The translations under genes were made by a program, and so were the position numbers. Positions 1-7,213 of a stretch of 7,213 nucleotides of DNA are shown here, piece by piece; positions within the stretch are counted from its first letter, which is position 1; every line of letters begins with the position of its first letter. The stretch is from assembly GCA_023436825.1 (NCBI GenBank), contig JAEZHS010000713.1, positions 1 through 7,213 on the forward strand. Direction: 5' to 3'. The stretch is from Pseudomonadota bacterium. Lineage in GTDB: Bacteria; Pseudomonadota; Alphaproteobacteria; Reyranellales; Reyranellaceae. Under the pieces are notes generated by a model. That model searched no databases, was not told the origin of the DNA, and saw only the letters and a list, made by a program, of their open reading frames with translations.

Positions 1-54
1 TTAAGAGACTGGTTCGAGGCCGCCGAGTAGGCGGTCGGGCCTATCACGCACCTG
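1..54 (+). other. Upstream in-frame part of the SDR gene, interrupted by a TAG stop
   Basis: Reading the frame of the downstream SDR gene back to the window edge gives LRDWFEAAE-stop-AVGPITHLV, which runs directly into the conserved VICAGFG segment. The GPITHLV part is what SDR proteins carry just before the NNAG-type motif, so this stretch looks coding on both sides of the TAG at 28-30. A GAG codon there would give an ordinary AEEAVGP sequence. It is therefore either a nonsense mutation (pseudogene) or a base-call error. The Rossmann glycine motif would lie further upstream, outside the window. Confidence 0.6.
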
Positions 55-567
55 GTGATCTGCGCCGGCTTCGGGCTCAACTCACGCGTGGCGGAATTCG
101 ACGCCGCCACCCTGGAGAGACTGTTCACCGTGAACACGGTCGGCCTGATGCTGTGCTGCCGCGAAGCGGCGCGCCGCATGTCGATCAAGCGCGGCGGCAA
201 AGGGGGTGTCGTGGTCAACGTCTCGTCGATGGCCGGCACCATCGGCGGCCGGCCAGGCGCGTCAGCCTATGCCGCGAGCAAGGCCGCCGTCGACTCCTTC
301 ACCATGGGCTTCGCCAAGGACGTGGCGCTCGAGGGCATCCGCGCCGTGTCGCTCAGGCCCGGCATGATCGAGACCGAGATGACGGAAAAGACGCTGTCCG
401 ACCGCGAGACGCGCGAGGCGATCGAATCGACCATCGCCATGGGCCGCGTCGGCCAGCCAGAGGAGATCGCCAACGCCATTGTCTGGCTCTTGTCCGAGGA
501 AGCGAGCTTCATCTCCGGCGTGACGCTCGATGCGTCCGGCGGCGGCTTCGTGTTCGGGAAGAGATGA
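55..567 (+). CDS. SDR-family NAD(P)-dependent oxidoreductase, C-terminal part (gene incomplete, possibly broken)
   Basis: This is the C-terminal ~170 residues of a classical short-chain dehydrogenase/reductase, a cytosolic NAD(P)(H)-dependent oxidoreductase; the substrate cannot be told. Numbering from the GTG at 55, visible landmarks are ICAG (in place of the usual NNAG) at 2-5, the tetrad Asn in VNTVGL (N27), the catalytic Ser in NVSSMAG (S57/S58), the YxxxK pair Y72 and K76, the RPG motif after the active site (101-103), and the usual SDR ending with FISGVTLDASGG. The GTG at 55 is only the first start-like codon after the in-frame TAG at 28-30. It sits inside the conserved fold, so it is unlikely to be the native start. 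A protein starting there would lack the Rossmann nucleotide-binding half. The family call is firm; whether the gene is functional is open. It converges on ilvC across an inverted repeat. Confidence 0.8.
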   Translation: MICAGFGLNSRVAEFDAATLERLFTVNTVGLMLCCREAARRMSIKRGGKGGVVVNVSSMAGTIGGRPGASAYAASKAAVDSFTMGFAKDVALEGIRAVSLRPGMIETEMTEKTLSDRETREAIESTIAMGRVGQPEEIANAIVWLLSEEASFISGVTLDASGGGFVFGKR

Positions 568-571
568 TCGC

Positions 572-681
572 CCGTCATCCCGACCGGAGCGCGAAGCGCG
601 AAGTGGAGGGACCTCGCCATGCGACCGGCGACTGCGAAGAGAAGGTCCCTCCACTTCGCTTCGCTCCGGTCGGGATGACGG
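572..681. repeat. Long inverted repeat between convergent SDR and ilvC genes
   Basis: The left arm is 572-614 and the right arm 643-681, with a 28-base loop. The arms are fully complementary apart from two extra CG dinucleotides in the left arm (43 versus 39 bases). The outer part reads CCGTCATCCCGACCGGAGCG and the inner part AAGTGGAGGGACCT. The element fits almost exactly between the SDR stop (567) and the ilvC stop (689). As RNA from either strand it would form a very stable hairpin, so it could serve as a bidirectional terminator or 3'-end stabiliser, though no T-tract follows on either strand. Sequences of this kind (GTCATCCCGACC...GGAGGGAC) recur as dispersed palindromic repeats in alphaproteobacterial genomes as I recall them. 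Copy number cannot be judged from this window. Confidence 0.85.
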
Positions 682-688
682 CGGGGTC

Positions 689-2360
<1,672 letters not shown>

Positions 2361-2371
2361 ACAAGCCGGTC

Positions 2372-2389
2372 GGGACGCGGCAGCGTCCC
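2372..2389 (+). other. Small hairpin just before the lipoprotein 2 start codon
   Basis: GGGACGC (2372-2378) pairs perfectly with GCGTCCC (2383-2389) around a four-base GGCA loop, ending three bases before the ATG at 2393. It occupies the place of a ribosome binding site, and no purine-rich SD is visible. It may affect translation of the second gene in an mRNA shared with the first. There is no T-tract, so it is not a canonical terminator. Confidence 0.5.
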
Positions 2390-2392
2390 TCC

Positions 2393-2917
2393 ATGCATCG
2401 TTCGCGTCTCTTCACGACCTTCATCATCGCCGCCTCCATCCTGGCCGCCTGCTCCAACCCCGATCCGGCCGCGCCTGTCGGCCCCGCGGTGCCGATGCCG
2501 CAGATTCAGGCCGCCATCGACAATTCCACGCCCGACGCCGCCCAGCGCGGCATGGCCAACAAGACCTGGCTGTGGGCCGGCAACGGGCCGGCGCAGATCC
2601 ACTATTCGACGGCTGACGGCCGCGACTTCGCCTGGGTGGTCGGCCAGCGCCGCATCTTCGCCGGCGAATGGCAGGTCAACACCGCGCCCGGCGCCAACGG
2701 CCAGTCGATCGTCCAGATCTGCCTGCGCTATCCCGGCGTGCGCCTGTCGGGCCTCAGCCCCGACTGGAACTGCCGCCCGGCCGGCGAGATGTTCTACCAG
2801 ATGGCCGAGCGCGAGGCGGGCGACCCGCTGCGCATCAACGGCCGCACCACCGCGCTGTTCGTGCTCGAGAAGACGCCGGCCAATCTGGCCGAGGTGCAGG
2901 CGCGCGTCAGGAACTAG
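2393..2917 (+). CDS. Putative lipoprotein 2, paralogue of the preceding gene
   Basis: A predicted 174-residue lipoprotein of unknown function. The signal peptide is MHRSRLF followed by a hydrophobic stretch, with lipobox LAAC and the lipidated Cys at 20; Ser at +2 suggests outer membrane sorting (inference). A Pro-rich linker (about 21-36) leads to the same domain as the upstream protein: NKTW (57-60), IHYS (69-72), DGRDFAW (75-81), GEWQ (91-94), CLRYP (C110), NCRPAG (C127) and a C-terminal NGRTTALF segment. Both Cys positions match the paralogue. The gene starts 32 bases after the first one's stop and is surely in the same transcript. ATG 2393 is the only start giving a proper signal peptide, although it lacks an SD and sits just behind a hairpin. 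Its stop codon interlocks with that of the convergent M48-like gene. Confidence 0.85.
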   Translation: MHRSRLFTTFIIAASILAACSNPDPAAPVGPAVPMPQIQAAIDNSTPDAAQRGMANKTWLWAGNGPAQIHYSTADGRDFAWVVGQRRIFAGEWQVNTAPGANGQSIVQICLRYPGVRLSGLSPDWNCRPAGEMFYQMAEREAGDPLRINGRTTALFVLEKTPANLAEVQARVRN

Positions 2918-4404
2918 ATCAGCACGTGCACGATAGTGAGGCCGCCAAGCAGGCCGAACGTCATGACCATGACGGTGAGAAAGCCGATCGCCATGACGAG
3001 AACCGCGAACAGCGGAACGAGCAGCATGCCCAAAGCTCCGACCACGAGGCTGCGCAGCGGGTGAGCCGCGAGGGTGGCGAGGTCGAGGGTGCGCCCGCCG
3101 CGCGCGCTGGCGCCCATGGCGCTGAGGCGGGCCAGGCGCTCGCTCGTGGGCGGCGTCAGGGCCAGCGCCAGGCTACGCCGGTCGGTGACGGCACGACGAG
3201 ACGTCGTCGGTGCGGCGATGAACAGATAGGCAAATGATTCGCCGCCGGGCGGCGGATCCGCCGCCCCGATCTTTTCCAGAGCCTGAGCGAAGGCTTCCGG
3301 ATTACGTGCGAGCTTCACGGTGCGGGCGTCGGTCCAATAGCAGCGATTGCGCCAGAGCAACGCCATGGGCGGTCCCAGGAACAACGCCGTCCAGAGGAAC
3401 AGGATGAGCTTGTAGAAGATCGCGACCAGATAGAAGGGCAGCAAGAGGAGCCGCACCGCCTTGGCCACGAGCACGGGCGCATGGCCGGCGATCTTGTCGA
3501 GGTCGGGAATCGCATCGGCTTCGAGGCCCTCTTCCAGGCCCTCGCCAAGACGCCCCAGGGCGTCGGCGCCCATGCGTCGGGTCACCGAGACGAGCAGGAG
3601 CCCGCCCAGGGTGCGCCACGCCGACCAGCGCAGGGGCAGATCGAGCACGGTGAGGAAAAATCCCAGCGTGCGGAACACTGCCATGATGGCTGTCGCAGCG
3701 TGCAGATCCCCGGCTCCAATCGTGGAGACCAGGCGCGCGGCGACGGCCTCGGTTTCGCTGCGATCCAGGCCGTCGAGCATGCCACGCGTGAAGATCACGA
3801 CTCCCTTGTCAGGCGATCCCAGAGCTGCCGCGTTGACCGTCGGTGTGTCGATCAAGAAGAGCGATGGGGTGGGCGCACCGGCGCCGATCGCCACCTCCGC
3901 CACGATGTTGGCGAGTTGCCGTTCCTCGAAATCGTCGAGGTTTGCGGGTCTTGCCTTCAGGCGCGCGATCAGGTCGTCGCTGCTGCCCCGGCCAAAGAGA
4001 TGGCGCAGCCAGAGCCAGACAATGATTCCCGCGAGCAAAGCGGGAACTGCGGCAGGCGCCAACCCGACCAACGGCCCCGCCAAGAGCGCGAGGTCCCCCG
4101 GACCGTTGACTCGATCGAGAGCCTGCGACAGGCGATCGAAGGTGGCGAGCTGCCTGCCGGCGAAATCGTGGATCAACGAGATGCCGCCGAGAGCCAGGGA
4201 CTCGAACAAGCCGAGGGCGGCCGCGAGCTTCAGGAGGCCACCCACGGCCAGCAACACGAGGGGCGTGACGATCGTGCTCAGCACCAGGCCCACACCCGCC
4301 GAAACCAGCGCGCAGATGCTCGCGACCATCCAGGCCGCGCGGCGTCGCCGGATGAGTTCGTCGTAGAAGGTGGTCCGTCGCGTCGATGGCGGTGTTTCGC
4401 TCAC
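2914..4404 (-). CDS. M48 (HtpX-like) family membrane protein lacking the zinc site; probable pseudoprotease
   Basis: A 496-residue integral membrane protein aligning by eye with M48/HtpX-type peptidases along its length. The start TTFYDELIRRRRAAW (11-25) resembles the TFYD...NRR...W opening of these proteins. Membrane segments are likely at about 26-70, 107-135, 240-272, 315-350 and 451-495. The core has the family marks VNAAALG (190-196), the TRGMLDGLDRSETEAV run (206-221), then AARLVSTIGAGD where active members have an AHExxH...D block. The HExxH positions thus read R224-L-V-S-T228, while D233 remains. The second-helix motif RxREYxAD becomes RNRCYWTD (352-359), with Cys355 at the third zinc ligand. 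ARNPEAFAQALEKI (366-379) and TPPTSERLARL (417-427, normally THPP..eRi..L) are retained. So the fold is kept and the active site lost; a scaffold or regulatory role is inferred. The start is GTG at 4404, 16 bases after the exporter stop, with a weak AGG upstream. No ATG gives the full N-terminus. Confidence 0.8.
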   Translation of the reverse strand: MSETPPSTRRTTFYDELIRRRRAAWMVASICALVSAGVGLVLSTIVTPLVLLAVGGLLKLAAALGLFESLALGGISLIHDFAGRQLATFDRLSQALDRVNGPGDLALLAGPLVGLAPAAVPALLAGIIVWLWLRHLFGRGSSDDLIARLKARPANLDDFEERQLANIVAEVAIGAGAPTPSLFLIDTPTVNAAALGSPDKGVVIFTRGMLDGLDRSETEAVAARLVSTIGAGDLHAATAIMAVFRTLGFFLTVLDLPLRWSAWRTLGGLLLVSVTRRMGADALGRLGEGLEEGLEADAIPDLDKIAGHAPVLVAKAVRLLLLPFYLVAIFYKLILFLWTALFLGPPMALLWRNRCYWTDARTVKLARNPEAFAQALEKIGAADPPPGGESFAYLFIAAPTTSRRAVTDRRSLALALTPPTSERLARLSAMGASARGGRTLDLATLAAHPLRSLVVGALGMLLVPLFAVLVMAIGFLTVMVMTFGLLGGLTIVHVLI

Positions 4405-4420
4405 GGCCGGGACACCGGAC

Positions 4421-5050
4421 CTAACGGTCGGACAGAATCAACCGCACGCCGAGCACCGCCAGCACGCCGCCCATGACGCGATCGAGCCAGGCCTTGGCGC
4501 GGCGGTAGAAGGCGCGCGCCGGGCCGCCCGAGAACAAGAGCGCCAGTAGGGCGAACCAGCAGAATTCGTTGATTGCCACGATCGCCAGCACCGCGCCGTC
4601 CATCCAGCCGGGCGTGTTCTGGGGCAGCACCGACAGGAAGATGCTGCCGAAGAACACCATGATCTTGGGATTGCTGAGCTGCAGCAGCAGGGCGCGCATG
4701 AAACCCTGCCAGCCGGTCGTGTGCGCCGTGCGGTCCACCGCGATCTCGGGCAGGGGATCGCGGGCATGGCGCCAGATCATGACGGCGAGATAGATCAGGA
4801 ACAGCGCGCCGCCGATGCGGAAGGCGACGTACAGCCATTCGAACTTGGCGAACAACGCCTGCAGGCCGTAGAGCGCCGCCGCGGCCCAGGTGAGCGCCCC
4901 CACCATCATGGCGAACGCCGCCAGCAGTCCGCCGCGCCGGCCGGCGACCGCCGACGTCTGGATCACCAGCACCGTCGAGGGTCCGGGGCTCGCCACCGCC
5001 AGCAGATGGACAACGGCGAGGCCCAGCAGGGCGACGGCGTATTCCATCAT
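4421..5050 (-). CDS. LysE/RhtB-family amino-acid (or related metabolite) exporter
   Basis: A 209-residue inner-membrane exporter of the LysE/RhtB superfamily, which export amino acids or derivatives by proton antiport. It shows the family's N-terminal helix ending in ASPGPS (SPGP at 21-24), several hydrophobic helices with a typical polar loop near 94-116, the LSNPK motif (125-129) and FFGSIF after it. The length is right (~205-215). The substrate cannot be read from sequence. Location between ilvH and ilvC invites a branched-chain amino acid guess, but that is only inference. The start is chosen as ATG 5050 (MMEYAVALLG); ATG 5047 is equally possible. A GTG at 5062 has GGAG four bases upstream and would add MPPA, but it lies inside a long inverted repeat whose edge is at about 5055. 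The gene is followed after 16 bases by the M48-like gene, so the two are likely co-transcribed. Confidence 0.92.
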   Translation of the reverse strand: MMEYAVALLGLAVVHLLAVASPGPSTVLVIQTSAVAGRRGGLLAAFAMMVGALTWAAAALYGLQALFAKFEWLYVAFRIGGALFLIYLAVMIWRHARDPLPEIAVDRTAHTTGWQGFMRALLLQLSNPKIMVFFGSIFLSVLPQNTPGWMDGAVLAIVAINEFCWFALLALLFSGGPARAFYRRAKAWLDRVMGGVLAVLGVRLILSDR

Positions 5051-5054
5051 CGCT

Positions 5055-5222
5055 GGGGGCACGCCACTCCCGTGGCGCGTCTTCTCATGCTCTTCCGGAC
5101 CGCGCGCATCCTTGCGCGCTCACGAATCATGGGCGTAGGGAGCTGAAACGACCTTCGGTCGATTCGGCGTGGAAGCTCGCGGTCCGGAAGACCATGACGC
5201 GCCACTGGAGTGGCGCGCCCCC
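5055..5222. repeat. Large imperfect inverted repeat, MITE- or REP-like element
   Basis: The left arm is 5055-5111 and the right arm 5171-5222, around a 59-base core. When one arm is reverse-complemented, 47 of 52 positions match by my count, plus one 5-base insertion (TTCTC at 5082-5086) in the left arm. Each outer part has its own small palindrome: CGCGCCACT-GG-AGTGGCGCG in the right arm and CGCCAC-TCCC-GTGGCG in the left. Inside are two further hairpins: GCGCGC/GCGCGC at 5102-5119, within the left arm and core, and CGACC-TTC-GGTCG at 5149-5161 in the core. The element fills nearly all of the 182 bases between exporter and ilvH, with no convincing gene inside. No target-site duplication is evident. 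It begins 11 bases past the ilvH stop and may end that transcript, but no T-tract follows. Confidence 0.8.
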
Positions 5223-5232
5223 GGCAAAGACA

Positions 5233-5733
5233 TCACAGCGCCTCGCCGCCGCGCGACATGGCGACGATGCCGGTGCGACCGACATCGACCAGGCCGAGCC
5301 CCTCCATCAGGCCGATGAAGGTCTGGACCTTGTCGGAGTTGCCGGTGACCTCGAAGACGAAGGAATCCATCTTGGCGTCGATCACCTTGGCGCGGAACAC
5401 GTCGGCGAGACGCAGCGCCTCGACACGCTTGTCGCCGCTGCTCTTGACCTTCACCAGGGCGAGCTCGCGCTCGATATGCGGGCCCTCGACCGTGAGGTCA
5501 CGCACTTTGTGCACGGGCACCAGCCGGTCGAGCTGGGCCTTGATCTGCTCGATCACCATGGGCGTTCCGGTCGTCACGATGGTGATGCGCGAGAGGTTCG
5601 CCTTGGCGTCGGTCTCGGCGACGGTCAGGCTCTCGATGTTGTAGCCGCGGCCCGAGAACAGGCCGACCACGCGCGCCAGGATGCCGGGCTCGTTGTCGAC
5701 CAGCACCGAGATGGTGTGGCTGGACGTCATCAT
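5233..5733 (-). CDS. ilvH: Acetolactate synthase small (regulatory) subunit
   Basis: This is the regulatory subunit of acetohydroxyacid synthase. It binds the catalytic IlvB subunit, raises its activity and confers valine feedback inhibition. At 166 residues it has the family's usual length. The N-terminal ACT domain (about 6-80) contains SVLVDNEPGILARV and the GLFSGRGYNIESLTV stretch. N14, G17 and N32 match E. coli IlvH N11, G14 and N29; the last two are known from valine-resistant mutants, so feedback control is probably intact. The C-terminal domain follows from HIERELALVKV (about 85-165) and ends in the family's SRG motif. The start is taken as ATG 5733 (MMTSSHTISVL), 8 bases after the ilvB stop. 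A GTG at 5745 overlaps that stop as GTGA and would add four residues. Neither start has a clear SD, which fits translational coupling to ilvB. The symbol ilvN would be an equivalent label. Confidence 0.96.
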   Translation of the reverse strand: MMTSSHTISVLVDNEPGILARVVGLFSGRGYNIESLTVAETDAKANLSRITIVTTGTPMVIEQIKAQLDRLVPVHKVRDLTVEGPHIERELALVKVKSSGDKRVEALRLADVFRAKVIDAKMDSFVFEVTGNSDKVQTFIGLMEGLGLVDVGRTGIVAMSRGGEAL

Positions 5734-5741
5734 GGGGGCGT

Positions 5742-7213
5742 TCACACCAGCACCATGCCTTCCTCCGACACCGGCTTGGCGGCACGGTCGTCGGGACCCA
5801 GCAGCATGTCGTAGTGGGCCGCCCCCGACGGGATCATCGGGAAGCAGTTCTCGGCCTTGTCGACCAGAACGTCGACGATGACGGGCTGGTTGATGGCGAT
5901 CATCTGCTTGATCGTGTCGTCGAGCTTGGCCGGCTCGTGGCAACGCAGGCCCACCGCACCGAACGCCTCGGCGAGCTTCACGAAGTCGGGCAGCGATTCC
6001 ATGTAGCTCTCGGAATAGCGGCCGCCGTGCAGCAGCTCCTGCCACTGGCGCACCATGCCCATGTACTGGTTGTTCAGGATGAAGATCTTCACCGGCAGCC
6101 GGTACTGCGCCACCGTCGACAGCTCCTGGATGTTCATCATGATCGAGGCTTCGCCCGCCACGTCGATGACCAGCGACTCGGGGTGGGCGATCTGCACGCC
6201 CATCGCCGCCGGGAAGCCGTAGCCCATGGTGCCGAGCCCGCCCGAGGTCATCCAGCGGTTGGGCTGCTCGAACTTCAGGAACTGCGCCGCCCACATCTGG
6301 TGCTGGCCCACTTCGGTGGTGATGTAGTGGTCGCGGTCCTTGATGTGATGATAGAGGCGCTCCAGCGCGTACTGCGGCTTGATCGTCTCCTTGTCGGCCT
6401 TGTAGGCGAGGCAGTTGCGCGCCCGCCACTTGTCGATCTCGGCCCACCACGCCTTCAGCGCCTTGTGGTCGACCTTGGGCTGCCTGGCCTTCCACACGCG
6501 GATCATGTCCTCCAGCACGTGGCCGGCATCGCCCACGATCGGCAGATCGACGCGCACGTTCTTGTTGATGGAGCTGGGATCGATGTCGACGTGGATCTTC
6601 TTCGACTTGGGCGAGAACTCGGCGAGCTTGCCGGTGATGCGATCGTCGAAGCGCGCGCCGATGTTGATCATGACGTCGCAGTGATACATCGCCAGATTGG
6701 CTTCGTAGGTGCCGTGCATGCCCAGCATGCCGAGGAACTGCTTGTCGCTCGCCGGGAAGGTGCCGAGCCCCATCAGCGTATTGGTGATGGGATAGCCCGT
6801 CATGTGCACGAACTGCGTGAGCAGCTTCGAGGCCTTCGGGCCGGCGTTCACGATACCGCCGCCGGCATAGAAGATCGGCCGCTTGGCGCCGGCGATCAGC
6901 TCGATCGCCTCCTCGACCTTCTTGAGCTCGGGCTTCACCTGCGGACGATAGCTCTTGTGCTGCACCGGCTTCTTGGGCGCCACGTAGTCGTGCTTGTTCA
7001 TCAGCACGTCCTTGGGCAGGTCGATGACGACCGGCCCCGGGCGGCCCGATCGGGCGACATAAAACGCCTCGTGGACGGTGCGCGCCAGATCGCCGACCGC
7101 CTTCACCAGGTAATTGTGCTTGGTGCAGGGCCGCGTGATGCCGGTCGTGTCGGCTTCCTGGAACGCGTCGTTACCGATCAGATGAGTCGGCACCTGGCCG
7201 GTCAGGCAGACGA
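5742..7213 (-). CDS. ilvB: Acetolactate synthase large (catalytic) subunit, N-terminus beyond the window
   Basis: This is the ThDP-, Mg- and FAD-dependent catalytic subunit of acetohydroxyacid synthase. It condenses pyruvate with pyruvate or 2-oxobutyrate, the committed step of branched-chain amino acid synthesis. About 489 residues are visible; roughly 80-110 N-terminal ones, including the catalytic Glu region, lie beyond the right edge. The open frame continues to the edge (VCLTGQVPTHLIG), so the GTG at 7193 is not the start. Visible marks are GQVPTHLIGNDAFQ, the FAD/linker domain with LGMHGTYEAN and RFDDRITGK, the C-terminal ThDP domain with the motif starting at 6155 (GEAS...ILNN, ending near 6069), MGMVRQWQELLHGGRY, and FPMIPSGAAH at the end. 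The Asp of the ThDP motif GD(G/A) is Glu here. Residues at the classical herbicide-contact sites (Pro in QVP, Ala in DAFQ, Asp in FDD, Trp in RQWQ, Ser in IPSG) are the sensitive-type ones. Symbols ilvB, ilvI and ilvG are interchangeable for such genes. Confidence 0.97.
   Translation of the reverse strand, partial: VCLTGQVPTHLIGNDAFQEADTTGITRPCTKHNYLVKAVGDLARTVHEAFYVARSGRPGPVVIDLPKDVLMNKHDYVAPKKPVQHKSYRPQVKPELKKVEEAIELIAGAKRPIFYAGGGIVNAGPKASKLLTQFVHMTGYPITNTLMGLGTFPASDKQFLGMLGMHGTYEANLAMYHCDVMINIGARFDDRITGKLAEFSPKSKKIHVDIDPSSINKNVRVDLPIVGDAGHVLEDMIRVWKARQPKVDHKALKAWWAEIDKWRARNCLAYKADKETIKPQYALERLYHHIKDRDHYITTEVGQHQMWAAQFLKFEQPNRWMTSGGLGTMGYGFPAAMGVQIAHPESLVIDVAGEASIMMNIQELSTVAQYRLPVKIFILNNQYMGMVRQWQELLHGGRYSESYMESLPDFVKLAEAFGAVGLRCHEPAKLDDTIKQMIAINQPVIVDVLVDKAENCFPMIPSGAAHYDMLLGPDDRAAKPVSEEGMVLV

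Noticed and set aside
2366..2392. Possible degenerate copy of the 572-681 palindrome, as both contain CCGGTCGGGA and GTCCCTCC
   Set aside because: The shared words are short, in a different arrangement, and expected by chance at this GC content.
3461..4476. Two long plus-strand open frames (about 300 and 330 codons) opposite the M48-like gene
   Set aside because: Both translations are Arg/Ala/Pro/Ser- or Gln/Glu/Arg-rich without recognisable motifs, whereas the minus-strand frame shows ordered family motifs and membrane segments.
5178..5222. Right arm of the large inverted repeat as a classical Rho-independent terminator for ilvBH
   Set aside because: The hairpin is strong, but no T-tract follows it in the direction of transcription, so I list it only as a repeat with possible termination activity.
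5194..5814. 206-codon plus-strand open frame opposite ilvH
   Set aside because: It starts inside the inverted repeat and runs antisense to the conserved ilvH; its Asp/His/Leu-rich composition is typical of a shadow.

Overview
This 7.2 kb window is a GC-rich bacterial chromosome segment. The IlvC, IlvH and IlvB sequences resemble alphaproteobacterial proteins, and the dispersed-type inverted repeats fit a soil or environmental alphaproteobacterium (Rhodospirillales- or Hyphomicrobiales-like). I assign this from remembered sequence patterns, not from a search. No tRNA, rRNA, CRISPR array, transposase or phage gene is visible.

Layout, left to right. (1) The 3' part of a short-chain dehydrogenase gene (+), with an in-frame TAG just upstream of the visible conserved part. 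(2) A ~110 bp inverted repeat that fills the gap between the convergent SDR and ilvC genes. (3) ilvC, ketol-acid reductoisomerase (-), complete. (4) A short divergent intergenic region, then two tandem paralogous lipoprotein genes (+). (5) A membrane protein gene (-) whose sequence is that of an M48/HtpX-type peptidase with all zinc ligands replaced; its stop codon interlocks with that of the second lipoprotein gene. (6) A LysE/RhtB-type exporter gene (-), immediately upstream of the M48-like gene and probably co-transcribed with it. (7) A ~170 bp imperfect inverted repeat (MITE- or REP-like) between the exporter gene and ilvH. (8) ilvH and the 3' part of ilvB (-), the two acetolactate synthase subunits, running off the right edge.

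Functionally, ilvB, ilvH and ilvC cover the first two common steps of valine/isoleucine (and leucine precursor) synthesis: acetolactate or acetohydroxybutyrate formation, then isomeroreduction. In many proteobacteria these three genes are adjacent. Here a ~3.5 kb block (exporter, dead M48 homologue, two lipoproteins) separates ilvBH from ilvC. The exporter could plausibly move an amino acid, but nothing in the sequence fixes its substrate.

The most interesting items are the apparent M48 pseudoprotease, the long inverted repeat whose edge lies beside the exporter start codon, and the paired Cys-containing lipoproteins. I see no clear evidence of a new multi-gene defence or mobile system.
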